The notes beneath the pieces are model-generated. The model made no database searches and was not told where the DNA came from. It was given only the letters and a program-made list of their open reading frames with translations. 64,000 bases of DNA from Tritrichomonas musculus. Taxonomy: Eukaryota; Parabasalia; Tritrichomonadida; Tritrichomonadidae. The position numbers and the translations under genes are program-made. The stretch spans positions 1,922,001 through 1,986,000 of the forward strand of contig JAPFFF010000004.1 of assembly GCA_039105265.1 (NCBI GenBank), given 5' to 3'. Shown here piece by piece: positions 19,336 through 29,801 of the stretch. How positions within the stretch are numbered: position 1 is the first letter of the stretch; every line of letters starts with the position of its first letter.

Positions 19336-20334
19336 TTAAAAGTACAATTTACCTTTAGCTTTCTTTGAAGAACGTAACAAAGAAGAATCGTCAGGCACAT
19401 TTTTATTTGAATTTAAATCTTCAATTGTTTTCTTGCATCTATCAATATATTCGTAATATTCATCTTTATTTACTCCTTCTAAGATCAAATCTTCCTCTTT
19501 TTCAAACATTTCAGCAAGTTCATCAAATGAAGGCCTTAAAGAAGGATTATGTTCTACACACCTTTTGTAAATATTAAAATAATTTTCAGGAATATTAGGG
19601 TCTTTAATCAAACGAGCTCCCTTCATAATTCGACTCAGTAAATTTGTTTTACTTTTAATTTTACCTTTGCCATCATCGAGGTTAATTAAATTTTTGACAA
19701 AATAATGATATAATGTTACTCCAAAAGAGTAAACATCAACTGCGTTTGTATAAACTTCGTCATCACCATAAATATCAGGCGCCATATAAACCGGTGATCC
19801 TAAAGTACCTCTTGTTAGGTAAACATTTTCACACACAGCTCTTGACAATCCAAAATCTGCAATACACACTTCATAATCTTTGTTCAAAAAAATATTTTCT
19901 GGCTTGAAATCTCTATGTATAATATTCTTTGAATGAATATAAGACATTACTGAGCATAATCCATAAAATGAACACATTCTCTTTGTAGCAGTAAATTTCT
20001 CAAAGCCTGGTTTGCCATCAAATTTAGCCACTAAGGCGTCTTCTAATGAGCCATTTGGCATGAATGGAGTAATAATTATAATTTCTGGTTCAAGTGCAAA
20101 TCCTATAAGAGATAGGCAGTTTGGATGATGAAGGCTAGAAAGTATTGAAAGCTCACGAACGAGGCTTTTCTGGTTGTTTAAATCCAAATTAGCGTCCTTA
20201 AGTTTCTTGACAGCAACCTTAGTACCATCTCTTTTCCGAGTTCCTTCATAAACAATGCCGAAATTTCCTTCTCCTAGTGGCTTTCTATTAATGGTATAAT
20301 CTTTTTCAACATTAACAATAAAGTCGGCAAGCAT
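19336..20334 (-). CDS. Protein kinase, tyrosine-kinase-like (TKL) type Ser/Thr kinase
   Basis: 332 residues from the ATG at 20334. The nine codons upstream begin with TTG, and the TCATTT Initiator-like motif falls inside them, so the later ATG is the true start. The kinase domain fills most of the protein: Gly-rich loop GEGNFGIVY (~21-29), catalytic Lys in VAVKK (~43), HRDFKPEN (~140-147), DFGLSRA (~160-166) and a long activation segment ending GSPVYMAPD, with Asp replacing the Glu of the usual APE. All residues for catalysis are present. The tail is short and charged. TKL kinases are numerous in trichomonads; target and pathway cannot be read from sequence. Confidence 0.9.
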   Translation of the reverse strand: MLADFIVNVEKDYTINRKPLGEGNFGIVYEGTRKRDGTKVAVKKLKDANLDLNNQKSLVRELSILSSLHHPNCLSLIGFALEPEIIIITPFMPNGSLEDALVAKFDGKPGFEKFTATKRMCSFYGLCSVMSYIHSKNIIHRDFKPENIFLNKDYEVCIADFGLSRAVCENVYLTRGTLGSPVYMAPDIYGDDEVYTNAVDVYSFGVTLYHYFVKNLINLDDGKGKIKSKTNLLSRIMKGARLIKDPNIPENYFNIYKRCVEHNPSLRPSFDELAEMFEKEEDLILEGVNKDEYYEYIDRCKKTIEDLNSNKNVPDDSSLLRSSKKAKGKLYF

Positions 20335-20346
20335 GTGATTAAATGA
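20335..20346 (-). promoter_or_regulatory. Initiator-like TCATTT
   Basis: TCATTTAATCAC directly precedes the ATG at 20334 and fits the trichomonad Initiator (TCA, pyrimidine, T/A) well. It decides the start of this kinase. Confidence 0.5.
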
Positions 20347-21929
20347 AAATTTTATTTTCAAAATTTACCCAAAATTTTTTTAAAACTTCCTTTTTTGAAA
20401 CTTTCAATTTAGCATTAATTCTTTTACTAAAAAATTCATCATATTTATTTGAATAATGATGAAAAATATACTTTTTTAAAGTCAAAATTATTTTCCATCA
20501 ATTATTATTTAAATCAGAGGTATGGAAACTAACTTTTGTGAGAATTTGTGAAAAATGTAAAAATGAAATTATCTTATTATATTAAATAAAAAAATTAAAT
20601 TTTATATAAATTTAAAATTTGTATATATATGTTAATATGAAAAAAATAAATTATAACTAAATTTAAAAGAAAGGACAAAATATAACTATTTTCTAAAACG
20701 CTCAATATAACATTAATTTTAAAAAAATATCTATCAGTGTTAACTAAAATATTAGAAAAAAGAGCTCAAAATGATCAAAAATCTTTTTTTATTAAGAAAA
20801 AACCATTTTTATGATATCTTTTGTGATGTGATGTTTTGAGAATGCAAAAAAATCTTCATTCCTGGACTTATCGTATATTTTTATTTTACTAAAATTTTTT
20901 ATACAAAAATATCTAATTATATTTGAGAAAATTTTAAATTTTTATAGATTTTAAATAAAGATATTTCCAAAAAAAATGAAAATATTTGTAAATCATTGAA
21001 AACAAAAGAAATAATGAGTATAATTCCATGTTAAAAAATAAATTGATCTTAGAAATTGCAAATTTAAAACAAGAAATCTGAGGTCTTCGATCCTAATGAA
21101 ATCTATTAAAAGAAAAATCGGATAAATTAATTACAATCAATGTAAATCAAGATATTAAAAATTATGATTGGCCAAAAGAATAATTCAGAAACAAGCATAA
21201 AAAATGAATTTTAATTGTTCAAATGATATTTGATGATTTTGGAACAAATGAAAAGCATGAAAGCTCAAAAGAAATTATATATATATATAAAACACTATTT
21301 TTTTTTTAGAAAACATGCAATTAAATGAAATAATATCATTCATAAAAATAAGTAAATGTTTTTATTTTATTTGTTTTTTACATATATAAATATATCAAAT
21401 CGAAAAAAAAAATTTTTTAATGATAAAATCATTTTTTTTATTCATATGAAATTATAAGGATTTAAAAGTTAAATATTCTTATTCTCTCCTGATTTATTTT
21501 AAAAAAAAGTTTATTTTTGAAAATTTTATATTCTATAGTTTATTGTTTTTTTTGTGAAAGTTTGCTTCAAATTATTAATATTTGTTTATCTTTAAAATCT
21601 ATCTGTAAAAATTTAATTAAATTTTATATATATATTATATGTTTTATATTATTTATAATATGATAATATTAAATTTGATTTGTCCAGGAATTAGAGTTTC
21701 CGTACCTCTTTTAAATCATCAATTTATGATTCAAATTATATTAATTTATCTTAAACATTTATATTTAAAAAGCAACTTATTTATTATTTAAAACTCAGAA
21801 AAATAATTGTAAACTAATTTATTAATTAAAATACCATATACTTTTGAGTAATAGCAAATATAACTATTTTTTATGAGAAATTGAAAATAGCAAATGAAAT
21901 AAAGAAATCTTTTAAATTATTTTATTTAA
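20347..21929. other. Intergenic; possible decayed coiled-coil gene fragment
   Basis: About 1.6 kb of very AT-rich DNA between divergent genes. Around 21030-21260 the plus strand has short broken stretches such as KLILEIANLKQEI and EKSDKLITINVNQDIKNY, resembling the coiled-coil part of trichomonad multigene-family proteins. This is too short and broken to call a gene. Confidence 0.35.
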
Positions 21930-21935
21930 TCAAAA
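21930..21935 (+). promoter_or_regulatory. Initiator-like TCAAAA next to ATG
   Basis: TCAAAA directly abuts the ATG at 21936, implying a leader of only a few bases if used. Confidence 0.4.
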
Positions 21936-22730
21936 ATGCTATATGTTCTTCATGTTCGTGTCGTTGAAGCAACTGATATTCCAAGGATGGATTCAAATGC
22001 TACTGATGCTTATTGTATAGTTCAGTCAAGCTCTGAATCTCGAAACACATTTGTTGTTCAAAATAGTATGCACCCTAGATGGAATCAAGAATTTCACTTC
22101 AATGTAACAACTCCAAATATTGGATCACTTCGTATAACAATGCGTGACAAAGATGCATTCAAAGATGATAATATTTCTTACATTGATCTTCAATATGCCT
22201 CCTTCCCATTAGGGCAAGTTATTGATCAATGGTATGATATGGTTCCTTTCAATAGAGTTCGAAAAGGTGGCCGCCTTCATCTTGTTTTACATATGGCTCC
22301 TGCTAATGCTCCTCCATTTGTTCCTTCAACTGGATATCCAGCACCAGGATATGCTGCACCAGCACCAGGTTATCCAGCACCAGCGCCAGGATATGCAGCA
22401 CCAGCACCTGGCTATCCAGCTCCAGCACCTGGATACGCTGCACCAGCACCTGGATACGCTGCACTAGCACCTGGATATGCAGCAGTACCACCTCCAGCTT
22501 ACCCAGCACCTGGTTATGGAGCCCCACCTCCAGCCTACCCAGCACCTGGCTATGGAGCCCCACCTCCAGCTTATGGAGCCCCACCTCCAGCTTACGGAGC
22601 CCCACCTCCAGCTTACGGAGCCCCACCAGCCTATGGAGCTGCACCATATCCAATGGCAGGAGGATATAAACCCAAAAAGTTCCATAAGAATCATGGATAC
22701 GGAAGACGCTCATCATCGTCATCATCTTAA
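21936..22730 (+). CDS. C2-domain protein with Pro/Gly/Tyr repeats
   Basis: 264 residues. Residues 1-125 form a C2 domain: [48 protein letters not shown] and [10 protein letters not shown]. The Asp residues in the loops ([12 protein letters not shown]) are the usual calcium ligands, so calcium-dependent phospholipid binding is likely. Residues ~130-240 are repeats of [14 protein letters not shown] then [13 protein letters not shown], a flexible Pro/Tyr-rich arm as in annexin- or synexin-type N-termini. The C-terminus is basic with a Ser run ([11 protein letters not shown]). No membrane segment. A role in calcium-regulated membrane contact or exocytosis is inference. Small C2 proteins of this build are common in trichomonads. 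Confidence 0.9.
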   Translation: MLYVLHVRVVEATDIPRMDSNATDAYCIVQSSSESRNTFVVQNSMHPRWNQEFHFNVTTPNIGSLRITMRDKDAFKDDNISYIDLQYASFPLGQVIDQWYDMVPFNRVRKGGRLHLVLHMAPANAPPFVPSTGYPAPGYAAPAPGYPAPAPGYAAPAPGYPAPAPGYAAPAPGYAALAPGYAAVPPPAYPAPGYGAPPPAYPAPGYGAPPPAYGAPPPAYGAPPPAYGAPPAYGAAPYPMAGGYKPKKFHKNHGYGRRSSSSSS

Positions 22731-23842
22731 AATTCCTAATTTTTTTTAATTAATTCACAGATAAAAGGTTTCTATATACGTCAGTGGCTATTGAAATATT
22801 TTTTAAGTAAACATTACCAGTAATTAATGTATTTTTTCTTTTTATTAATCATTAGATAAAAATTTAATAATTTAACCAAGAGATGAGAATGAGTTTAATC
22901 CAACCTTCTATATTTTTAATGATTGGCATTAGCAAACGTCAAAATATGATTAATTATATTTTCACATCATAATTCTGAAGGTTTTCAAAAAAATTGAGAT
23001 AAAATAAAAATGATTGTCCAAATTGAATAAATATTCATTGAATCTTTTTTGATTGTTCAAATTGAAATTCAAAAAATAAATCATTAAACATAAGTGTATC
23101 TTCATAAATATCATTTTTACCAATAAAATAATTTATAGTTATATTTTTTAATATTTTTTTATTATTTAAATCATCAATAATATTATTTTTTTTTTCATAC
23201 AATTGATGCTTATCTATTATTCCATTATATATTTTAATCACGTTCCGGTTGAGCCAAATTTCACATATATACCCAAATAAAAATCAAATAATGATGAATT
23301 AACTTATAATTGCGATAATGAATATTAAAATTTTTTTAGCGAAATAGAAATTTGCATATAAATACCATTTTTAGGATAAATTATAATATAACTTTTCACA
23401 TCATCAATAATATAGTCAATTTATCATCACTTGTATTTCCATAGATATATCGAGATCATATTAATCATATAAATCAGAGTTCTAAAGGCAAAGTGACTTA
23501 ACGTAACTAATCCTACGATAAAATCCTAAATTGTAACAATTTTTGTCAATGTAACAACTTGCATTAGCTATTTCAATCTGAGATTTGAACATTTTGTAAC
23601 AATTCATTGATAATTCTTTTTTTCAATATTGAATCAATATATATTCTTAAAAGTTTCTCATTTTAATCATTAATTAGCATATATTTAAGATTTTTGAACC
23701 TAATTTTCAATCAATTAAACTGGCATCTTTCCAGGTAACTCTTATAAACCAAATAAATCGGATGAATATAGATTAATCACTAAAAAAATAAATCAAGAAA
23801 GAATATATTTTTAAATTTTAATCAAACAAATCAATTAAATTT
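22731..23842. other. Intergenic between converging genes
   Basis: About 1.1 kb of AT-rich DNA. A 68-codon open stretch on the complement (23035-23241, Asn/Ile/Lys-rich, ...TLMFNDLFFEFQFEQSKK) could be a decayed fragment of a family protein, but it has no context to support it. Nothing else is visible. Confidence 0.4.
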
Positions 23843-26800
23843 TTAAATTGCTTCAAGAGCTTCACTTATTTCTTTGACATAAGATCCATCTGGGTTTTCG
23901 TTCATATAACTTTCAATGCTCTTTTTAGCATTTTCATCAGAAATGATGACAGCATTGAATTTCTGAACTTGTCCAATTATTATAAAAGTGGCAGCAGAGA
24001 AAAGTGATAAATCATCAACCTGGAACAAACAACCAAGAAGATGAAAAACAAGTGGATACAACTGCTCATTATCGGACCATTTATTTTTCTCTTTTTCAAT
24101 CATTTTCAAGGAATCAGAAAAAGATCCATTATGTTCAGATTTTGATTGAATAACATTTTTGAAAATTTCACAAAAATGATTTGATACTTCTTTATTAGAT
24201 TTGTCTGATACCAAATATGCCCGAATAATTTCACCATTTTCTAGTAAAAAGCGGATTAATTCTTCATTTAAAATCAAATTGCTTTCTGTTGGCTCTACTT
24301 TCTCTTCATTTTCAGGGTTGTCATTAGTATCTAAGCTCATTTCATCAATTAACTTTGGAAAAATGCTTGTGGAAATGTTGAGAAAGATTTGATATCTAAT
24401 ATTTTTATCAATCAGCGAAAAGATTTGATTCCAATCTAATTTGATTATTTTAGATGAGAATGATTCATAGTTAACGGTGACAACCATATATTTCTTATTT
24501 GAATCAGTAAAGTATTTATTACTATGAGAAATATATTTGAATAGTGCATCAAAAATCTCAGAAAAAGTTTGCTTATCATTTCTAGTTGGCAAATATTGAA
24601 TAATTTGTGCGACTTCTTCTAGTTTTAGGTGGGGAATAATATACATTATAAAATATGAAAGAAAATCTTGTGATAAAGCTTCTTTAAAAGTTTCACATAT
24701 GACAACAGGAAGCTGATTAAATTTCCTATAAACAAAATTGAGAAGATAAATAGTCTGTTTATAATCTCTAATAGCATCTATTAAAATATGCTGCCCAATG
24801 TTTACAAATTTGAAATTGAAAGAACCAAATTTAATACGATCTGGAAGAACATAAAATAACATTCCATCGAAGGCGAAGGGAATTTCAAGATATCTCATGA
24901 AATAATCTAGACATGAAAAAATAGGCATTGCGCTATAAAAAGCGTATTTATAAACACCTCCTTCAATTTTTCTTGTATTGTAAATGTAATAAACAACTGG
25001 AGGATTTTTCGTTGTTAATAAGTTATCAAAGAATATTGGTTGCCTATTGCTGGTTAAAAATAAATCATTTCCAAATTGCTCAAGTTTTTCATCAAAAATA
25101 TAACCATTTGATAATAATATTCGCGCAGATTTAACTGTTGACATTGCTATTCCTTTTATCTGATATTGATTACTTAATTTATTAATCTGAATTGCGAGTA
25201 CATTATTACTTTTAGCTAAATAATACTTATTAAATCTAGTTGGTTCATCTAATTTCTTCATCGTTGTTATGTAAGCAATATTTCCTTCATCTGCTAATAG
25301 ACCTCTGTTTTCAATATAATCGTAATATGATGGTATAAAATATGACTTAACCAAAAGATCAGGCTTTATTTCATACATATTTTCATCATCATCTTTTTTG
25401 TCAGATTTTAAATCGAATGATAAAATAATTATTAAACTTCTAATAGGACCAACATCAATCTTCTTGCATTGGAATTTTTCATCTATTTGTTTCTCAATTT
25501 CTTTATTAACTTCATCATATAAATAACAATTGTCAAATTGGGAATAAAATGAATTATCTAAGTCATATTCAATTGATTCTGATCGGTCTGGGATAAAATT
25601 CAATTCAAATTTATCATCACAGAATTTTTCACTAGGACCTACAATAGCACAAATTTGATTATCACCCAAAAAGTGGGCATCTAAAACACATCGATTCTTT
25701 GGATTATGTTCAGAAACAAGAGGCATGAAGTTTGAAACAATTTTTCCATTATTACTATTAATTAGCTGAACGCCTTTGCTAGTAGAAACAAGTAAAATGC
25801 TACGCCGAACATCAAGCCTGACATTCTTAATCGGATAAAGACTTAATGCGCTGTAAAGATTGATATTTCGCCGGAGGTCAAATATTGTTCCAGATGTGAA
25901 GAGGAAGAAATCATTGTTTTGGAGAATTGAGATAATTACTACTGATTCTCCATTACTCACAAAAAGCCTTTCGCCATAATTATCAAATAAAAAGCAATAA
26001 TGCATTTCCTCTACCAAATTATTAGTATTAGAAACAGTTTCTGCAGTCATTTCATTTGAATCCAACTCTTTACCTTGATTTGTAATTTCATCGTTTGGCT
26101 GTTGTTGTTGCTGTTGATGCTCTTCAGATTGTTGTTGCGGTTTTTGTGAAAAATAATCAATCTGAGTTTGGAGTAGAGTTTTCGTTTCAATAAAGAAGAC
26201 ACATGTTTTCCCACTTTTGTGTATTATAGAGAGTGAAGTTCCTCGTGAATTCCAAAATAAATTAATAACAGGGTCATCAACAGAATTAATAACATTCTGC
26301 TTACGATTTTTACTTTCTTTTGATGGTTCTTGATCAATATTTGTTTTGGATGCATAAACTGTTATTGGAGGCTTCCATTCAGGAAGCCCTATTTGGAAAA
26401 TCCTTAGTGATCCTTTTTCAGGTTTGAAAACTGCTAAAAATGTATGCTGACTATTTAAAGCTATAATTGAAGCGTGTTTAACTGGTATTTCATCGATAAT
26501 AGGCTCTACTTTGTTTTCGAAAGTAGGTTTATCAAAATTAATAATTTTTATATTTGAGTCTACAAGACAAAGCAATGATGATGGAGGATAATAGCCAGCG
26601 TTTGTAATTCGTGTTGGCTTAGAAAAAGGTTTCATGGTGTGAGAAATTACTCCATTTTTATTAACTGAAATAATTTGAGACTCAGATGTGCATACACATA
26701 CGTGATTATATGCAGAAAAAACTGATGTTACACAAGTTGGCGATTCTGATTGATACGAAGATTGATCGAAAATTGAAATTGAAATTGGAGCTAAAATTTT

Positions 26801-27157
26801 GACTAATTCGTATTTGTTTAAGTATTTTTTATAAAAATCATCATCATAATCATGAATTGCCTGTTTTCTTTCAATAATGATAACATGAGAGATAAAAACA
26901 TTTCCATTTTCTGTAACATAAGCAAGGTCTTCGTCAGTTATCCAACAAATCCAATTATTTGGACCTTTAATATTAAATGACTCAAAAAATTGAGTTAAGC
27001 TTGTTATAAATATAGGATAATAATAAGAATTATCAAATAATTGAATTGATTTCTCTGTCAAACAGGCAAGAAGATTTGCGTGATTATTTATTGAAAAAGA
27101 AATCACTCCCTCAGTTTTTGGGATTTTAGTTAGCGAATAAGGAATTCCAAATTCCAT
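23843..27157 (-). CDS. Large beta-propeller protein, RIC1-like
   Basis: 1104 residues. The N-terminal ~450 residues show repeated beta-propeller-like blades: GVISFSINNHANLLACLTEKSIQLFD, NWICWITDEDLAYVTENGNVFISH, PVINLFWNSRGTSLSIIHKSGKTCVFF. A His/Gln-rich insert (EEHQQQQQQP) lies near residue 345. The C-terminal ~400 residues are mainly helical (LLNFVYRKFNQLPVVICETFKEALSQDFLSY... to ...EISEALEAI), the layout of RIC1, which with RGP1 activates Rab6 at the Golgi. Length fits. Identification rests on domain order and weak motif similarity, so another large WD40/helical trafficking protein is possible. Only 64 bases separate its start from the divergent oxidoreductase gene. Confidence 0.85.
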   Translation of the reverse strand: MEFGIPYSLTKIPKTEGVISFSINNHANLLACLTEKSIQLFDNSYYYPIFITSLTQFFESFNIKGPNNWICWITDEDLAYVTENGNVFISHVIIIERKQAIHDYDDDFYKKYLNKYELVKILAPISISIFDQSSYQSESPTCVTSVFSAYNHVCVCTSESQIISVNKNGVISHTMKPFSKPTRITNAGYYPPSSLLCLVDSNIKIINFDKPTFENKVEPIIDEIPVKHASIIALNSQHTFLAVFKPEKGSLRIFQIGLPEWKPPITVYASKTNIDQEPSKESKNRKQNVINSVDDPVINLFWNSRGTSLSIIHKSGKTCVFFIETKTLLQTQIDYFSQKPQQQSEEHQQQQQQPNDEITNQGKELDSNEMTAETVSNTNNLVEEMHYCFLFDNYGERLFVSNGESVVIISILQNNDFFLFTSGTIFDLRRNINLYSALSLYPIKNVRLDVRRSILLVSTSKGVQLINSNNGKIVSNFMPLVSEHNPKNRCVLDAHFLGDNQICAIVGPSEKFCDDKFELNFIPDRSESIEYDLDNSFYSQFDNCYLYDEVNKEIEKQIDEKFQCKKIDVGPIRSLIIILSFDLKSDKKDDDENMYEIKPDLLVKSYFIPSYYDYIENRGLLADEGNIAYITTMKKLDEPTRFNKYYLAKSNNVLAIQINKLSNQYQIKGIAMSTVKSARILLSNGYIFDEKLEQFGNDLFLTSNRQPIFFDNLLTTKNPPVVYYIYNTRKIEGGVYKYAFYSAMPIFSCLDYFMRYLEIPFAFDGMLFYVLPDRIKFGSFNFKFVNIGQHILIDAIRDYKQTIYLLNFVYRKFNQLPVVICETFKEALSQDFLSYFIMYIIPHLKLEEVAQIIQYLPTRNDKQTFSEIFDALFKYISHSNKYFTDSNKKYMVVTVNYESFSSKIIKLDWNQIFSLIDKNIRYQIFLNISTSIFPKLIDEMSLDTNDNPENEEKVEPTESNLILNEELIRFLLENGEIIRAYLVSDKSNKEVSNHFCEIFKNVIQSKSEHNGSFSDSLKMIEKEKNKWSDNEQLYPLVFHLLGCLFQVDDLSLFSAATFIIIGQVQKFNAVIISDENAKKSIESYMNENPDGSYVKEISEALEAI

Positions 27158-27221
27158 TCTATCGAAACTATATGGCCAATTATAGCTTCAAAAAACAATA
27201 AAAAAAAATAAAAAAAATAAA
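27158..27221. promoter_or_regulatory. 64-base shared divergent promoter
   Basis: The whole space between two divergent ATGs. On the plus side it holds TCAAAAAAC (27186 region) and an A-rich tract. No clear TCA Initiator is visible on the complement close to 27157. Both genes must be expressed from this short stretch or from inside each other. Confidence 0.5.
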
Positions 27222-28298
27222 ATGTCGATTGTACGCTATGCAATTATTGGTTTTGGAGGAATAAGCCAAGATAGAATTGCTCCTGAAGGATTTGCTCTTG
27301 ACAAAAAACGATTTTCACCGCACAAAAATGCAGTACTTGTTGCTGCTACTTCACATTCACCATCACGACAACAAATTGTTGAAAAACTCGGTTTAAAGTG
27401 GTATCCAAGTGTCGAATCATTATTATCAGCATCTGATATCGACGCAATTTTTATTGGAACAAATAATGCAACTCATTATGATATTGCAAAGCAATGCCTC
27501 AATGCAGGCAAGCATGTTATACTTGAAAAACCAATGACAATAAGTGTTCCTGAAGCCGAAGAACTTGTTAAATTAGCTGCTTCAAAGAATTTAAGCTTAG
27601 CAATAGACCATATGATGATATACAATGCTTATAATATTAAAGCGGCAGAACTTGTCAAAAATGGTTCACTTGGACATGTAAATGATTCTTGTTTTCATAT
27701 GGAGTTTGGTCTTGCTGTTGACTCAAAGACTGTCAACGAATGGCGATGCGCATCAGCCGATGATTGCGGTGGTCCTATCGGAGATTTAGCTAGTCATTGC
27801 ATGTATACAGCTGAATTTGTTTTAGATTCACAAATTACAGAACTCGCTTGCGTCTACTATCCAAAAACTACGAAATCTGCTGTTGAAGACGGCGCTTATA
27901 TTAAGTATACACTCGAAAATGGAAAAACAGGATCTGTGAAAGTAGCATTTAATGAACCTCGTGGCTGCTTTGATGCAATCATATCAAACATGGGTTATGA
28001 GATATATGGAGATAAAGCAGTCTTGAGAACTTATGGTACATTATTCCAACTTTCAGGACATCCAGATGAACCTCAGAAACTTAGACTTGAAATTGAGCAT
28101 TTTGATAAAAAAAAAGATAATATCGAACATGTTCAACCAGGAACAATTCAAAATATTTATGCAGCTGTAATAGTAAGACATGCTGACTCTGTAATCAATA
28201 ACAAAAGATTGGATGGAAGTGATGGACTGCACAGTATGAAATTAATTGAAGCATGCCGAAAATCTGCTGCAAACGGAGGCCAAATTGTGAAAATATAA
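27222..28298 (+). CDS. Gfo/Idh/MocA-family NAD(P)-dependent oxidoreductase
   Basis: 358 residues. An N-terminal Rossmann fold opens with RYAIIGFGGIS, followed by VLVAATSHSP, DAIFIGTNNATHYDIAKQCLNAGKHVILEKPM (the EKP motif with the catalytic Lys, near residue 105), and a C-terminal alpha/beta domain with DDCGGPIGDLASHCMY, the usual GG...D...H substrate site. Family members oxidise or reduce sugars, inositols or dihydrodiols. The substrate cannot be told. The protein is compact, without the Asn/Ser low-complexity common in its neighbours, and its family is mainly bacterial, so acquisition by lateral transfer is plausible. Divergent from the RIC1-like gene. Confidence 0.9.
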   Translation: MSIVRYAIIGFGGISQDRIAPEGFALDKKRFSPHKNAVLVAATSHSPSRQQIVEKLGLKWYPSVESLLSASDIDAIFIGTNNATHYDIAKQCLNAGKHVILEKPMTISVPEAEELVKLAASKNLSLAIDHMMIYNAYNIKAAELVKNGSLGHVNDSCFHMEFGLAVDSKTVNEWRCASADDCGGPIGDLASHCMYTAEFVLDSQITELACVYYPKTTKSAVEDGAYIKYTLENGKTGSVKVAFNEPRGCFDAIISNMGYEIYGDKAVLRTYGTLFQLSGHPDEPQKLRLEIEHFDKKKDNIEHVQPGTIQNIYAAVIVRHADSVINNKRLDGSDGLHSMKLIEACRKSAANGGQIVKI

Positions 28299-28637
28299 AT
28301 AAAGACATAACACTCCTTAATTAATTATAAGATTTTATTTATTTATAAAATATACAGACTTAATATGAATAGAAAAGATCAATATTTGCATATTGCTTTT
28401 TAATAACATGAACGATCTCTGATTTTTTTTATATTTAAAACTCTTTTCAACTCCATACCAGTTTCTGTTTTATTTTTGAAAAATAGATAAAATATTATTT
28501 CCATGAAAATAATTTATTATAACATATAAAATATATTAACTTATTTGTTCGAAACACAAAAATATTTAAAAATGCACAAATAATTTTGACCATAAAAATC
28601 ATTTGATGCATTTTTCATATAAAAACAACAATTACTG
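28299..28637. other. Intergenic between converging genes
   Basis: About 340 AT-rich bases; no feature seen. Confidence 0.5.
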
Positions 28638-29792
28638 TCATGACTCTTCGCATTCAACCAAAATACTATTTTTTTCTTCGATGCGAATAAGAACAGGATC
28701 ATTATAACAGGATTCAAGCCATGGATGTTTAAGAACGTCTTCAATTGTATATCTTTTTTTAGCATCTTTTTCAAGGCAATGCGAAATCAAATCTTTTGAT
28801 TCGTTAGAAACTTGAATATTAGGATCAAAGTTAACTTCTTCATGCTGAATTTGATGCGCTATTTTGAAAAATTGTGAAAGAAAGAAGTCATCATCTGTAA
28901 CGTCAAAAAAAGGCAATTTCCCGTATAATAATATATAAAGTGAAACTCCACATGCCCAAATATCTGTAGGTTTGCCTTCATATGGCTTTCCAGTACATTG
29001 CTCGGGAGAATAAAATGCAGGAGTTCCATCTGTATCTTCAAGAAGTTCATCAGGAGAGTCTAAAACAACTGATGCTGAAAAATCAGCAAGAACAATCCTG
29101 TCACCACTAAATTTCATTATATTTTCAGGCTTAATATCTCTATGGATAATATTATGTTCGTGTATATATTTAACACCACAAGCAATTTGATAGAAATAAA
29201 ATTTGGCTCTTTCTTCTGGAATTGGCTTTGTTTTTAAACTTTGTGGCAAAAGCGAGCCACCATCTGCATAAGGAAATATAATTATAATTGTATTTGTATA
29301 ATCGTCATCCAAAACTTCAACAAGGCTCATACAATTAGGATGATTCAACGAAGACATAATTTGAATTTCTCTGATGGTTTTTTGAATTGGCTGTTCAGCA
29401 TCTCCCAAGTTATTTCGATATAAGAAATTTTTGTCATAGACTTTTGCTGCTAAAAATTCGCCTGTTTCTACATTTTTGACGAGATAAACTTCTGCTTGAG
29501 CTCCTCGGCCTATTGATTTAATAAATTCGTATTCGAAAATCTGTGGTTTTTCGCTTTGCGTCATAAAAGTTGGAAAAGAAATCACATCTCTCCATTCTTT
29601 ATAAGAATCACAAGAGTATGATTGATCATTCTGACTGTTTGAATCTACCGAATCGAAATCTCTAAAACTTGTTGATGGAACATTAGCGTCTATATCAAGC
29701 TTAGGGAGACTACCTTTGGTAAATTGTTTTGGAATTTTCGAAACTGTGCTAACGGCGCTCTGTACTGTGGGCTTGGAAGATCCACAGCCCAT
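28638..29792 (-). CDS. CaMKK/LKB1-like protein kinase, probably N-myristoylated
   Basis: 384 residues from the ATG at 29792, which gives MGCGSSKPTVQS: Gly2 with Ser at position 6 for N-myristoylation and Cys3 for palmitoylation, so membrane attachment is likely. Codons upstream begin with TTG and contain the Initiator, which confirms this start. Residues 10-85 are a Ser/Asp-rich linker. The kinase domain has GRGAQAEVYLV (~95-105), AAKVYDK (Lys117), HRDIKPEN (~217-224), ADFSAS (~236-241) and DGTPAFYSPE (~255-264), with DIWACGVSLYILLYGKLPFF as in CaMKK kinases. The usual DFG is DFS; the metal-binding Asp is kept. Activity is therefore plausible. The likely role is an upstream kinase of an AMPK-like kinase, which is inference from family. 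Confidence 0.9.
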   Translation of the reverse strand: MGCGSSKPTVQSAVSTVSKIPKQFTKGSLPKLDIDANVPSTSFRDFDSVDSNSQNDQSYSCDSYKEWRDVISFPTFMTQSEKPQIFEYEFIKSIGRGAQAEVYLVKNVETGEFLAAKVYDKNFLYRNNLGDAEQPIQKTIREIQIMSSLNHPNCMSLVEVLDDDYTNTIIIIFPYADGGSLLPQSLKTKPIPEERAKFYFYQIACGVKYIHEHNIIHRDIKPENIMKFSGDRIVLADFSASVVLDSPDELLEDTDGTPAFYSPEQCTGKPYEGKPTDIWACGVSLYILLYGKLPFFDVTDDDFFLSQFFKIAHQIQHEEVNFDPNIQVSNESKDLISHCLEKDAKKRYTIEDVLKHPWLESCYNDPVLIRIEEKNSILVECEES

Positions 29793-29801
29793 ATTTAATG
29801 A
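29793..29801 (-). promoter_or_regulatory. Initiator-like TCATTAAAT
   Basis: Directly abuts the ATG of the MGCGSS kinase on the complement and decides the start, because transcription from here cannot include the upstream TTG codon. Confidence 0.5.

Noticed and set aside
22303-22749. Several overlapping frames on both strands
   Set aside because: All are shadows of the Pro/Gly/Tyr repeats of the C2-domain protein.
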